This document shows, piece by piece, positions 42,322 to 49,751 of a stretch of DNA of 64,000 bases (its first letter is position 1; the number at the start of each line of letters is the position of its first letter). The stretch spans positions 124,001-188,000 of the forward strand of contig NZ_BAFZ01000119.1 of the NCBI RefSeq assembly GCF_000308575.1. Direction: 5' to 3'. Position numbers and translations under genes: made by a program. The notes under the pieces are model-generated. The model was given only the letters and a program-made list of their open reading frames with translations. It made no database searches and was not told the DNA's origin. The stretch is from Nocardia exalbida NBRC 100660 (GTDB lineage: Bacteria; Actinomycetota; Actinomycetes; Mycobacteriales; Mycobacteriaceae).

Positions 42322-42781
42322 GCGGTGCGTCCCGGTCGCCGTCCGTGGTGATCGCGTCCACGGCGGCGGACAACGCGGTGAGCGCCTCGACCGTGCGCGC
42401 GAGCTGTTCGTATCCGAGCTCGTCCACGAGCCGTTCGGCCATCACCTTGTGCCGCGGGTTGATGCGGCGTACCGCGGCCAGCCCCGCCTCGGTGATGGCG
42501 ACGAGTTTCGCGCGGCGGTGCGCGGGATTGGGCCGGTATTCGGCGAGCCCCTTGTCCACCAGCAGATCCGCGATGCGTTGGACGCTCTGCCGGGTGATGC
42601 CCATTTCGCGGGCGATGCCAGCGACGGGCAGCGGCGCGCGCGTCACCGCACCGAGCACCTGCCACCAAGCGGCGGTCAGACCCGCCGGTCGGGCCAATTC
42701 CTCGGCCACCGCGAGGAACTGACCGTTCAGGCGGAACGACGTGATCGCCGCCGTGGCGAACAACTCCTGTTCAGGGGTCAT
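42311..42781 (-). CDS. MarR-family transcriptional regulator
   Basis: A 156-residue winged-HTH protein. The recognition region is VAGIAREMGITRQSVQRIAD, with the wing PNPAHRRAKLVAIT typical of MarR. It lies 50 nt downstream of the PfpI-like gene on the same strand, so the two form one unit. The paired TGACAG-TATA-CTGTCA palindromes before the PfpI gene are the natural operator. MarR proteins often sense oxidants or aromatic ligands. Its 3' end overlaps the convergent HAD gene by 11 nt. Confidence 0.88.
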   Translation of the reverse strand: MTPEQELFATAAITSFRLNGQFLAVAEELARPAGLTAAWWQVLGAVTRAPLPVAGIAREMGITRQSVQRIADLLVDKGLAEYRPNPAHRRAKLVAITEAGLAAVRRINPRHKVMAERLVDELGYEQLARTVEALTALSAAVDAITTDGDRDAPLNP

Positions 42782-42831
42782 GCGGCACCTCCCGATGTCG
42801 GCGATCCGGGCGGATCACCGGCAATTCTCGC

Positions 42832-43461
42832 TTACGCGTGCTGCGCGTCGTACTCCGCGAGCACCGCCCAGCCGCCGGGGTCGGCGTGTGCGAACAGCCG
42901 GTACCAGCCGTCCAGCACGTGCGGCTCGTACACGCCGAGCCTGCCGAGCACCTCGCGCGCGAACTCGAACGGCGCGCTCGCGCTGGCGGTGATCACGTCA
43001 CCGTCGGTGACGGCCGGGGCGTCGACATAGTGGTCCGCGCCCGAATAGCCGCTGTAGCGCAGGAATTCCGCGACATTGCTGGTGTGCTCGCGGTTGTCGA
43101 GCAGGCCGGCCTTGGCCAGGCCGAACGTCGCGCCGCAGATCGCGGCGACCGGCACGCCCGCGTCGACGAACTCGCGCGCCTTGTGCGCGAACGGGTCCAG
43201 CTCCGGCCCCTCCCAGGTCTCCGCCCCCGGCAGGATCAGCATCGCGCTGTCGGCGGGCGTGAGATCGGCGAGCACGACGTCCGGCACGATGCGCATGCCG
43301 CCCACGGTGGTGATCGGCTCCGCGCTCGGGCCGACCGTCTTCACCTGCCAGGTTCCCGGCTCCCGGTGCCAGCTCGGCTTGTTGATGTGCGCGGTGGCCG
43401 CGCCCACCTCCCAGTCGGCGAGCGTGTCGTAAACGGCCATGTGCACTGTCTTCGTAGGCAT
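42832..43461 (-). CDS. DJ-1/PfpI family protein
   Basis: A 209-residue class I glutamine-amidotransferase-like protein. The nucleophilic elbow is AAICGATFGLA with Cys109, the acidic partner Glu18 lies in DWEVG, and LILPGAETW forms a conserved loop. DJ-1/PfpI proteins act as chaperone, deglycase-like, hydratase or protease enzymes; the closest subgroup is not assignable. It leads the unit with the MarR gene. Two operators overlap its promoter and start codon (43461-43496), so expression is probably inducible by stress. Confidence 0.86.
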   Translation of the reverse strand: MPTKTVHMAVYDTLADWEVGAATAHINKPSWHREPGTWQVKTVGPSAEPITTVGGMRIVPDVVLADLTPADSAMLILPGAETWEGPELDPFAHKAREFVDAGVPVAAICGATFGLAKAGLLDNREHTSNVAEFLRYSGYSGADHYVDAPAVTDGDVITASASAPFEFAREVLGRLGVYEPHVLDGWYRLFAHADPGGWAVLAEYDAQHA

Positions 43462-43496
43462 GACAGTATGCTGTCATATTTGACAGTATACTGTCA
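43461..43496. promoter_or_regulatory. Tandem 16-bp operators of the PfpI-MarR unit
   Basis: Two palindromes, TGACAGTATGCTGTCA (43461-43476) and TGACAGTATACTGTCA (43481-43496), with centres exactly 20 bp apart on one helix face. The second contains a leftward TATACT -10-like hexamer. Confidence 0.75.
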
Positions 43497-43543
43497 ATAC
43501 CGAAGCGCGACTCTCTCGATGAACCGGCAACTACGCTGGGAGC

Positions 43544-43990
43544 ATGCGAATCTCGGTGGCGGCGGACGAGCGGGTCGGCGTGGCCCGGGAACTGATCGAC
43601 GAGCTGGGCAAGCGCGGCCACGAGATCCTGCCGCACGGCGCGCTGTGCGACACCGAACGCGACGACTGGGCATGGGCCAGCGAGGCGGCGGCCCGTGACG
43701 TCGCTTCCGGTGAGGCAGACCAGGCGATCGTCTGCTGCTGGACCGGCACCGGCGCCTCGATCGCGGCCAACAAGGTCCCCGGCGTGCGCGCCGCGCTCTG
43801 CGCCGACGCTTCGACCGCGGCGGGCGCCCGCACCTGGAACGACGCCAACGTCCTCGCCCTGAGCCTGCGTTCGACCTCCAGCGCCGAACTCCGGGAAATC
43901 CTCGACGCCTGGTTCACCACCGAACCGAGCACAGGCCCCGACGATCAGGCCAACATCGCCCATCTCTCCGAGATCGAACAGCGAGCCTGA
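43544..43990 (+). CDS. RpiB/LacA/LacB-family sugar-phosphate isomerase-like protein
   Basis: A 148-residue protein. It starts MRISVAADERVGVARELIDE and contains VCCWTGTGASIAANKVPGVR, the RpiB active-site block with the conserved Cys and GTG loop. A WNDANVLALSLR segment follows. RpiB enzymes interconvert ribose 5-phosphate and ribulose 5-phosphate. This one diverges enough from true RpiB (the GCGT loop reads CWTG) that its sugar may differ. GGGAGC precedes ATG 43544. It is divergent from the PfpI gene and may share the operator region. Confidence 0.8.
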   Translation: MRISVAADERVGVARELIDELGKRGHEILPHGALCDTERDDWAWASEAAARDVASGEADQAIVCCWTGTGASIAANKVPGVRAALCADASTAAGARTWNDANVLALSLRSTSSAELREILDAWFTTEPSTGPDDQANIAHLSEIEQRA

Positions 43991-44032
43991 CGCAGGCGCC
44001 CTACCCGATCCGCATGCGACCGCCGAGACGGA

Positions 44033-45247
44033 TCAGGACAGGGCGCGGTCGAGGTCGTCGAGGAGGTCTTCGACGTCTTCCAGGCCCACCGAGATACGCA
44101 CGACGCCGTCGGTCAGGCCGATGGTGGCCCGGCCTTCGGGCCCCATGGCGCGGTGGGTCGTGGTAGCCGGGTGCGTGATCAGGGTCTTCGCGTCACCGAG
44201 GTTGTTGGAGATGTCGACGATGCGCAACCGGTTGAGGACTTCGAAAGCGCGCTTCTTCGCCTCGTTCTCGGGTGCGCTCAGCTCGAAGGTGATCACGGTG
44301 CCGCCCGCGCTCATCTGACCGGTGGCCAGCGCGTACTGCGGATGAGATTCCAGGAACGGGTAACGCACCCAGCTGACGGCCGGGTTGCCCTCCAGGAAAC
44401 GGGCGATGCGCAGCGCGGATTCCGCCGAGTGGCGCACCCGCAGCGGCATCGTCTCCAGGCCCTTGAGCAGGGTCCACGCGTTGAACGGGCTCAGCGCCGG
44501 GCCGGTATGGCGCATCAGCGTTTTCACCGGGCCGTCGATGTAGTCCCGGGCGCCGAGGATCGCGCCGCCGAGCACGCGGCCCTGCCCATCGATGTGCTTG
44601 GTGCCGGAATAGACCACCACGTCGGCGCCGAGTTCGAAGCCACGTTGCAGCAGCGGAGTGGCGAACACGTTGTCCAGCACCACTTTCGCGCCCGCGGCGT
44701 GTGCCAACTCGGTCACCCGGCGCACGTCGACCAGGGTCTGCATCGGATTGGCGGGCGTCTCGAAGAACACCGCCTGGGTGGGCACCGACAGCGCCTGCTC
44801 CCACTGGTCGAGATCCTCGCCGTCGACGAAGACGGTCTCCACGCCCCAGCGCGGCAGGATCTCGTTGCACACCACGAAGCACGAGCCGAACAGGCTGCGC
44901 GCGGCGACGAGCCGGTCACCGGCCTTCAGCAGCGCGCCCAGCGCGGTGAACACCGCGGACATGCCGCTCGCGGTGGCGAAGCACGCCTCGGCGCCGTCGA
45001 TCAGGCGCATCCGCTCCTCGAACATGGCCACCGTGGGGTTGCCGTAGCGGGAGTACACGAAGTGCTCGGCCTCGCCGGTGAAGGCGGCCTCGGCGGCCTC
45101 GGCGCTCTCGTAGACGAAGCCGGAGGTCAGATAGAGCGCCTCGGCGGTTTCCTCGAAACCGGAGCGCCGCAGCCCGCCGCGCACGCCCAGCGTCGCGGGA
45201 CCGACGCCGTCGGGCAGCGGCTTGTCGAACGCGCCGCCGGTGATCAC
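44033..45247 (-). CDS. metZ: O-succinylhomoserine sulfhydrylase
   Basis: A 404-residue PLP enzyme of the Cys/Met metabolism family that forms homocysteine from O-succinylhomoserine and sulfide. The PLP Lys is about K217 in VVYSGTKHIDGQGR. Cofactor and substrate motifs are YSRYGNPTVAMFEER, FATASGMSAVFTAL and FETPANPMQTLVD. GTG 45247 overlaps the rhodanese stop by four bases (GTGA), so the two are co-translated. Rhodanese-metZ order matches Rv0390-Rv0391, and the unit is under a SAM-IV riboswitch, in line with methionine control. Confidence 0.94.
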   Translation of the reverse strand: MITGGAFDKPLPDGVGPATLGVRGGLRRSGFEETAEALYLTSGFVYESAEAAEAAFTGEAEHFVYSRYGNPTVAMFEERMRLIDGAEACFATASGMSAVFTALGALLKAGDRLVAARSLFGSCFVVCNEILPRWGVETVFVDGEDLDQWEQALSVPTQAVFFETPANPMQTLVDVRRVTELAHAAGAKVVLDNVFATPLLQRGFELGADVVVYSGTKHIDGQGRVLGGAILGARDYIDGPVKTLMRHTGPALSPFNAWTLLKGLETMPLRVRHSAESALRIARFLEGNPAVSWVRYPFLESHPQYALATGQMSAGGTVITFELSAPENEAKKRAFEVLNRLRIVDISNNLGDAKTLITHPATTTHRAMGPEGRATIGLTDGVVRISVGLEDVEDLLDDLDRALS

Positions 45248-45660
45248 GACTGCCGCCAGGGCAATCCGAGGGCACGCCAGCCCGCGCCGCCGCGATGCCC
45301 GAATTCGTCGAGCGGGCCCTCGAATCCCTCGAGCACGTTGTAGGAGGTGCGGTAACCCGCCGACGTGGCGGCTATCGCCGCACCGATCGAACGCTGACCG
45401 GAGCGACAGAGGAAGACGACGGGAGCCTCGGGATCGTGGCCGTCGAGCGCCTGCTTCAACTGCTCGACGAACGTCTCGTTGCGCGCGCCCGTGGAATCGA
45501 CCCACTCGATCAGCACGGTCGGCCGTTCGATCGAACTGGTGTCGGGGACGCCGACGAACTTCCATTCCGCTTCCGTCCGCACGTCCACGAGGACGGCGTC
45601 GGGATCGTCCCGCAGCAGCTCCCAAGCCTGCTGTGGAGTGATGTCACCGGCATAACTCAT
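45244..45660 (-). CDS. Rhodanese-like sulfurtransferase
   Basis: A 138-residue single rhodanese domain. The catalytic loop is VFLCRSGQRS, with Cys as the persulfide carrier and a six-residue active loop. DAVLVDVRTEAEW is the family's N-terminal motif. ATG 45660 is preferred to a GTG six bases earlier because AGGAGG sits 5 nt upstream of the ATG and overlaps the GTG. It likely delivers sulfur to, or protects, the MetZ reaction; in M. tuberculosis Rv0390 precedes metZ. Both follow the SAM-IV riboswitch. Confidence 0.9.
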   Translation of the reverse strand: MSYAGDITPQQAWELLRDDPDAVLVDVRTEAEWKFVGVPDTSSIERPTVLIEWVDSTGARNETFVEQLKQALDGHDPEAPVVFLCRSGQRSIGAAIAATSAGYRTSYNVLEGFEGPLDEFGHRGGAGWRALGLPWRQS

Positions 45661-45712
45661 GTGCACCTCCTGCGAATCCGCACTTGCCGCGCCCGGGACC
45701 GGGGCGCCGCCA

Positions 45713-45791
45713 GGTCGTCACCCGGAGCACCCCACCGCGGAGGAGGGTTGCCGACCAGTAATGCCGGGGCTTGACACTGGTTCTCATGACC
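45713..45791 (-). ncRNA. SAM-IV riboswitch
   Basis: Read leftward, the leader of rhodanese-metZ runs GGTCATGAGAACCAGTG, then the conserved CAAGCCCCGGC core. Next come GGTCGGCAACCCTCC, a CGCGGTGGGGTGC segment and closing CGGGTGACGACC. GGTC/GACC form the basal stem and the CCAGT/ACTGG arms pair within it. This matches the actinomycete SAM-IV aptamer as I remember it. An apparent expression platform follows: a GCGCCC / GGGCGC hairpin lies between the aptamer and the AGGAGG site. High SAM should turn the operon off. Confidence 0.9.
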
Positions 45792-45854
45792 TTCGACTGA
45801 GATTGCACCGACCCGGGTCACCCTGTCAAACGGTGGCGCACACTGCGCGAACGC

Positions 45855-46304
45855 TCAGGTGCAGACCAGCCACTTACCGCCGGATCGGGTGAGATTCCAG
45901 GTCGAGGTCCGCTCCTGCCCGTCCACCTTCGTGGTCACGGTCGCCTTCCCCCGGTCGCCGTCCATGATCGGACTGTCGATTTTCGTGATCTCGACCGGCT
46001 TTCCGGTGCCGTCCTGCCCCGCCAGCGGCGAGCGGGTCGCGTCGAAACCCTCGCACGCGGTGCCGGGCGGCGGCACGGCGTCGCTGCGGTTGGAGCCGTC
46101 GACGAAGTTGCGGACGGCCGCCGCGATGCGGTCGGCTTCTGTGACATTTTTCTCAGCGGGCGACAGCACGCCGCCGAGCACGATCGCGATCAGCACGATC
46201 GCCGCGACCACCGCGGCCGCGATGAACGGTGCCGCCGAGCGCTTGTCGGTCTGATCGACGCGGATGATCTCGTCCTCGCCCGGGGTCGGCTGCTGTTCGG
46301 TCAT
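45855..46304 (-). CDS. Single-pass membrane protein, putative lumazine/DUF4878-like
   Basis: A 149-residue protein. A short acidic cytoplasmic N-terminus (MTEQQPTPGEDEIIRVDQTD) is followed by one helix (about residues 27-47, AAPFIAAAVVAAIVLIAIVL). An extracytoplasmic NTF2-like domain of about 95 residues contains two Cys, at CEGF and the C-terminal VCT, that could pair. Such membrane-anchored NTF2-like domains are frequent in Mycobacteriales and have no defined role. It is divergent from fprA, with the 375-bp gap 46305-46679 between them. Family name tentative. Confidence 0.7.
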   Translation of the reverse strand: MTEQQPTPGEDEIIRVDQTDKRSAAPFIAAAVVAAIVLIAIVLGGVLSPAEKNVTEADRIAAAVRNFVDGSNRSDAVPPPGTACEGFDATRSPLAGQDGTGKPVEITKIDSPIMDGDRGKATVTTKVDGQERTSTWNLTRSGGKWLVCT

Positions 46305-46619
46305 GGCTCGATGATCCCTGGTCGGCGCGGGTATCGAGCGCTCGGCCCCCGGTTGCGGACCGGGGCGGCGCCGGCCGGGTTCTGGCGTCCGCGATAGGCC
46401 GCGCGCGAGCGGGTAAGCGACGATTGTGGCTTTCGACGGCATCCGCCGAGTTCACGCACCGACGCGGGGCGGCATCGGCCATCCCGATAGAATCGCGGGA
46501 CGGCGGCCTGCTGTCATAGCGAATCGGCAGCTCCACGCCGCGGCGAACGGAGCACCGTGCAGCCACTAGCCGGCAACGCAGGCGTGCGCCCCGAGGGCGC
46601 GACCGAGCCGGTGCGTCAA

Positions 46620-46635
46620 CTTAGCCTAAGCTAAG
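46620..46635. promoter_or_regulatory. Iron-box-like inverted repeat upstream of fprA
   Basis: CTTAGC-CTAA-GCTAAG, a perfect 6-4-6 dyad 44 bp before the fprA start. It overlaps a 13/19 match (46621-46639) to the IdeR/DmdR iron-box consensus. The rest of the gap 46305-46619 shows nothing I can name. Confidence 0.55.
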
Positions 46636-46679
46636 CCAGACGTCATTAATTGTTTCGACCGTAAGGTGCGCGTAAAGAG

Positions 46680-48143
46680 ATGACCGAACAGAGTGCAGTA
46701 GAGGATGGCGGTGTTCGCGAGCCCTCCGTGGTGACGCAGGCTTCCTCCGCCGGGCCTGACGCGCACACCGCGAGGACCCGCCCGCTCCGCATCGCGATCG
46801 TGGGCGCCGGACCGGCCGGGATCTACGCCGCCGACGCATTGATGAAGTCCGATGCCGATGTGAGCATCGACCTGTTCGAGCGCATGCCCGCGCCGTTCGG
46901 GTTGATCCGCTACGGCGTCGCGCCGGACCACCCGCGGATCAAGGGCATCATCACCGCCCTGCACAAGGTGCTGGACAAGCCGCAGGTGCGCCTGCTGGGC
47001 AATATCGACTACGGCACCGACATCACGCTGGACGACCTGCGGGCCTTCTACGACGCGGTGATCTTCTCCACCGGCGCCAACGCCGACCGCGCCCTGCCCA
47101 TCCAGGGCATCGATCTCGACGGATCCTTCGGCGCGGCCGACTTCGTCTCCTGGTACGACGGCCACCCCGACGTCCCCCGCACCTGGCCGCTGGACGCGGA
47201 GAAGGTCGCCGTCCTCGGCGTCGGCAACGTCGCTCTCGACGTGGCCCGCGTGCTGGCCAAGACCGGCGACGAGCTGCTGCCCACCGAAATCCCGCCGAAC
47301 GTCTACAAGGGCCTCAAGGCCAACAAGGCCGTCGAGGTGCACGTCTTCGGCCGCCGCGGGCCCGCCCAGGCCAAGTTCACCCCGCTGGAACTGCGCGAAC
47401 TCGACCACTCCCCCACCATCGAGGTGATCGTCGACCCCGAGGACATCGACTACGACGAAGGCTCCGAAGCCGCGCGCAGGCATTCCAAGCAGGTCGACAT
47501 GGTCGCCAACACGCTCGAGCAGTGGGCCATCCGCGACGCCGGTGACCGGCCGCACAAGCTGTTCCTGCACTTCTTCGAATCCCCCGCCGAGGTGCTCGGC
47601 GAGAACGGCAAGGTCGTCGGCCTGCGCACCGAGCGCACCCAGCTCGACGGCACCGGCAACGTCAAGGGCACCGGCGTGTTCAAGGACTGGGACGTGCAGG
47701 CGGTCTATCGCGCCGTCGGCTACCTGTCGCAGAACCTGACCCAGCTGCCGTTCGACGACCAGGCGGGCACCGTGCCGAACGAAGCGGGTCGCGTGATCGC
47801 CGACGAGAACGCCGACGGCGCCGCACGCTACATGCCCGCGACCTACGTCACCGGCTGGATCAAGCGCGGCCCGGTCGGCCTGATCGGCCACACCAAGGGC
47901 GACGCCAACGAGACCATCGCCTGCCTGCTGGACGATGCTCCCGGCTTCACCCCGGCGCAGCGCCCCGAGCCCGAGGCCGTCACCGAGTTCTTGGAGAGCA
48001 AGGGCATCCCCTTCACCACCTGGGCCGGCTGGTACCGCCTCGACGCGCACGAACGCTCCCTCGGCGAGCCGGAGGGCCGCGAGCGCGTCAAGGTCGTCGA
48101 GCGCGAGGACATGCTGCGCGCCAGCGAACCGCACAAGGTCTGA
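46680..48143 (+). CDS. fprA: Adrenodoxin-reductase-like ferredoxin-NADP+ reductase
   Basis: A 487-residue flavoprotein. A 35-residue polar N-terminal extension precedes the FAD motif IAIVGAGPAGIYAADAL. The FAD/ferredoxin region is ERMPAPFGLIRYGVAPDHP, the NADPH motif is VAVLGVGNVALDVARVLA, and GWIKRGPVGLIGHTK is a hallmark of adrenodoxin reductase/FprA. It passes electrons from NADPH to ferredoxin, for example for cytochromes P450. Mycobacterial FprA is about 456 residues, so the extension is unusual; no better downstream ATG is obvious. An iron-box-like dyad lies at 46620-46635. A hairpin terminator follows the gene. Confidence 0.94.
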   Translation: MTEQSAVEDGGVREPSVVTQASSAGPDAHTARTRPLRIAIVGAGPAGIYAADALMKSDADVSIDLFERMPAPFGLIRYGVAPDHPRIKGIITALHKVLDKPQVRLLGNIDYGTDITLDDLRAFYDAVIFSTGANADRALPIQGIDLDGSFGAADFVSWYDGHPDVPRTWPLDAEKVAVLGVGNVALDVARVLAKTGDELLPTEIPPNVYKGLKANKAVEVHVFGRRGPAQAKFTPLELRELDHSPTIEVIVDPEDIDYDEGSEAARRHSKQVDMVANTLEQWAIRDAGDRPHKLFLHFFESPAEVLGENGKVVGLRTERTQLDGTGNVKGTGVFKDWDVQAVYRAVGYLSQNLTQLPFDDQAGTVPNEAGRVIADENADGAARYMPATYVTGWIKRGPVGLIGHTKGDANETIACLLDDAPGFTPAQRPEPEAVTEFLESKGIPFTTWAGWYRLDAHERSLGEPEGRERVKVVEREDMLRASEPHKV

Positions 48144-48162
48144 TCACCCCGGCTGCGACCGA

Positions 48163-48201
48163 TTCCGCTGCCACAGCGACACCCCGGCTGTGGCAGCGGA
48201 A
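48163..48201 (+). terminator. Hairpin terminator after fprA
   Basis: Perfect 15-bp stem TTCCGCTGCCACAGC / GCTGTGGCAGCGGAA with a 9-nt loop, followed by AAATT. It lies 20 nt after the fprA stop. Confidence 0.85.
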
Positions 48202-48228
48202 AATTCGACCCTGAGGCATTCTGTACAA

Positions 48229-49104
48229 GTGTTCGATGCCCACCTGCACATCTTCGACCCGCGATTTCCGCTGGCCGAGAACGAGGGCTATCTGCCCGAC
48301 CCGTTCACCATCGCCGATTACCGCAAGCGCATGTCGCGCTTCGACGTCGCGGGCGGCGCGGTGGTCAGCGGGTCGTTCCAGGGCACGGACCAGACCTATC
48401 TGAAGGCCGCCCTCGCCGAACTCGGCGAGGGCTGGGTCGGCGTCACCCGGCTCGACTTGGACGCCACCGACGAGGAAATCCTCGAACTGGACCGCATCGG
48501 CGTGCGCGCGCTGCGGTTCAACCTCAAGCGGGCGGCGGCCGACATCACCGGAATGACGTTGCAGGCGTTGCGCGCGCACGAACTGGCCGGCTGGCACGTC
48601 GAGGTCTACATCGACGGCACGATGCTGGCGTCGCTGCAACCGGTCATCTCCAAGCTGCCCGCGCTGTCGGTCGACCATCTGGGCATGTCCGCGGAGGGGC
48701 TGCCCTTCCTGCTGGATCTCGTCGACCGCGGAGCCAAGGTCAAGGCGACCGGTTTCGGCCGGGTCGCGATGAACGTGGCCGACACGCTGCGCCGCGTCCA
48801 CGCGGTGAATCCCGAAGCCCTCATGTTCGGCACCGACCTGCCCGGCACCAGGGCCGGACGCCCGTTCCGTGACTCGGACGTGGATCTGCTCTGCGACGTG
48901 GTGGGCACCGACATGTACGCGGTGCTGGAGGACAACGCGCGCGCGTTCTACCGGCTCCCGGCCCGTGAGCGTGTGGTCAGCGACGATCCGGCCCCCACGC
49001 TGCCGCTGTACCGCCCGGAACCGCCGACCCTGCGGCTGCGCCGCGACGGACTCCCGGAAAACCGGGCGGGCGACACGATTCCGTTTCCCGCCATCGATCG
49101 GTAG
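48229..49104 (+). CDS. Amidohydrolase-2 family TIM-barrel hydrolase
   Basis: 291 residues from GTG 48229. DAHLHIFDPRF carries the HxH metal motif of strand 1. Further elements are GVRALRFNLKR, LSVDHLGMSA (His of strand 6) and FGTDLPGTRAGRPF (Asp of strand 8), fitting a decarboxylase/lactonase-type amidohydrolase such as 2-pyrone-4,6-dicarboxylate hydrolase relatives. The C-terminal tail after residue ~240 is Pro-rich. It probably hydrolyses a cyclic or lactone substrate. Upstream is the fprA terminator, so it has its own promoter, not clearly seen. It converges with the DUF456 gene 3 bp away. Confidence 0.83.
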   Translation: MFDAHLHIFDPRFPLAENEGYLPDPFTIADYRKRMSRFDVAGGAVVSGSFQGTDQTYLKAALAELGEGWVGVTRLDLDATDEEILELDRIGVRALRFNLKRAAADITGMTLQALRAHELAGWHVEVYIDGTMLASLQPVISKLPALSVDHLGMSAEGLPFLLDLVDRGAKVKATGFGRVAMNVADTLRRVHAVNPEALMFGTDLPGTRAGRPFRDSDVDLLCDVVGTDMYAVLEDNARAFYRLPARERVVSDDPAPTLPLYRPEPPTLRLRRDGLPENRAGDTIPFPAIDR

Positions 49105-49107
49105 CGC

Positions 49108-49605
49108 TCAGACGGCGAAGACGCCGACGAGCCAGACCCCGGTGGCCAGCAACGCGCCGAACAGTTCGATCAGGATGGACAGGCCGACGCCCTTCAACGC
49201 GTGCACCGTCGCCTGCCACGCCTCCCGGTTGACCCGCAGCCGCTGGAGTTCCGAAAGATACACACCGAGAACGAAACCCACGAACAGGCCGATCACCGGG
49301 ATCACGAAGAAACCGACGATGCCGAGGACCGCGCCGAGGAAGACCGCCCGGCCCGCCACGCCCGCGTCCTTCATCTTGCGTCCGGGCCAGGTGTATTTGA
49401 CGACGCCGGAAAGCGCCAGCAACAACGCGCTGATCGCGAAAACCGTCCACGCCGTCGCGCCACCGGTGAGGAAGGCCCAGACGCCGATGGCCGCGAAGAT
49501 CAGGATGACGCCCGGCAGGATCGGCACGACGACCCCGACGAGGCCGACCAGAATCGCGAGGCCGGCGAGAAGGTTGTACCACCCCTGATCAGACAGCGCT
49601 TCCAC
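49108..49605 (-). CDS. DUF456 family membrane protein
   Basis: A 165-residue membrane protein with four to five hydrophobic helices and glycine-rich turns (LVGVVVPILPGVILIFAAIG, GFFVIPVIGLFVGFVLGVY). The paired VVPxLPG and GxFVxPxxGLxxG patterns mark DUF456. Function unknown. Starts at GTG 49605, preceded 6 nt upstream by a leftward TAGGCT, suggesting a leaderless mRNA. It ends 3 bp from the convergent amidohydrolase. Confidence 0.85.
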   Translation of the reverse strand: MEALSDQGWYNLLAGLAILVGLVGVVVPILPGVILIFAAIGVWAFLTGGATAWTVFAISALLLALSGVVKYTWPGRKMKDAGVAGRAVFLGAVLGIVGFFVIPVIGLFVGFVLGVYLSELQRLRVNREAWQATVHALKGVGLSILIELFGALLATGVWLVGVFAV

Positions 49606-49611
49606 ACGTGC

Positions 49612-49617
49612 AGCCTA
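49612..49617 (-). promoter_or_regulatory. -10 element of DUF456 gene
   Basis: Leftward TAGGCT, 6 nt before GTG 49605, with no ribosome site between. Leaderless arrangement. Confidence 0.4.
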
Positions 49618-49751
49618 GGGCGGCGCACAGCCGCGGGCGAGCCGTAGCGGCGCGGCGTTATTGTCATACTGTCAATACATCCCTTCCGGTCGCGTCCGGG
49701 AGGACGCACCGGTCACCGGTGTGCTGGATCAACGACGAACCGAGGTAGGGC

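Noticed and set aside
45855..46566. Longer leftward frames in the 46.1-46.6 kb gap
   Set aside because: They lack a ribosome site and overlap the fprA regulatory region. The protein begins at ATG 46304.
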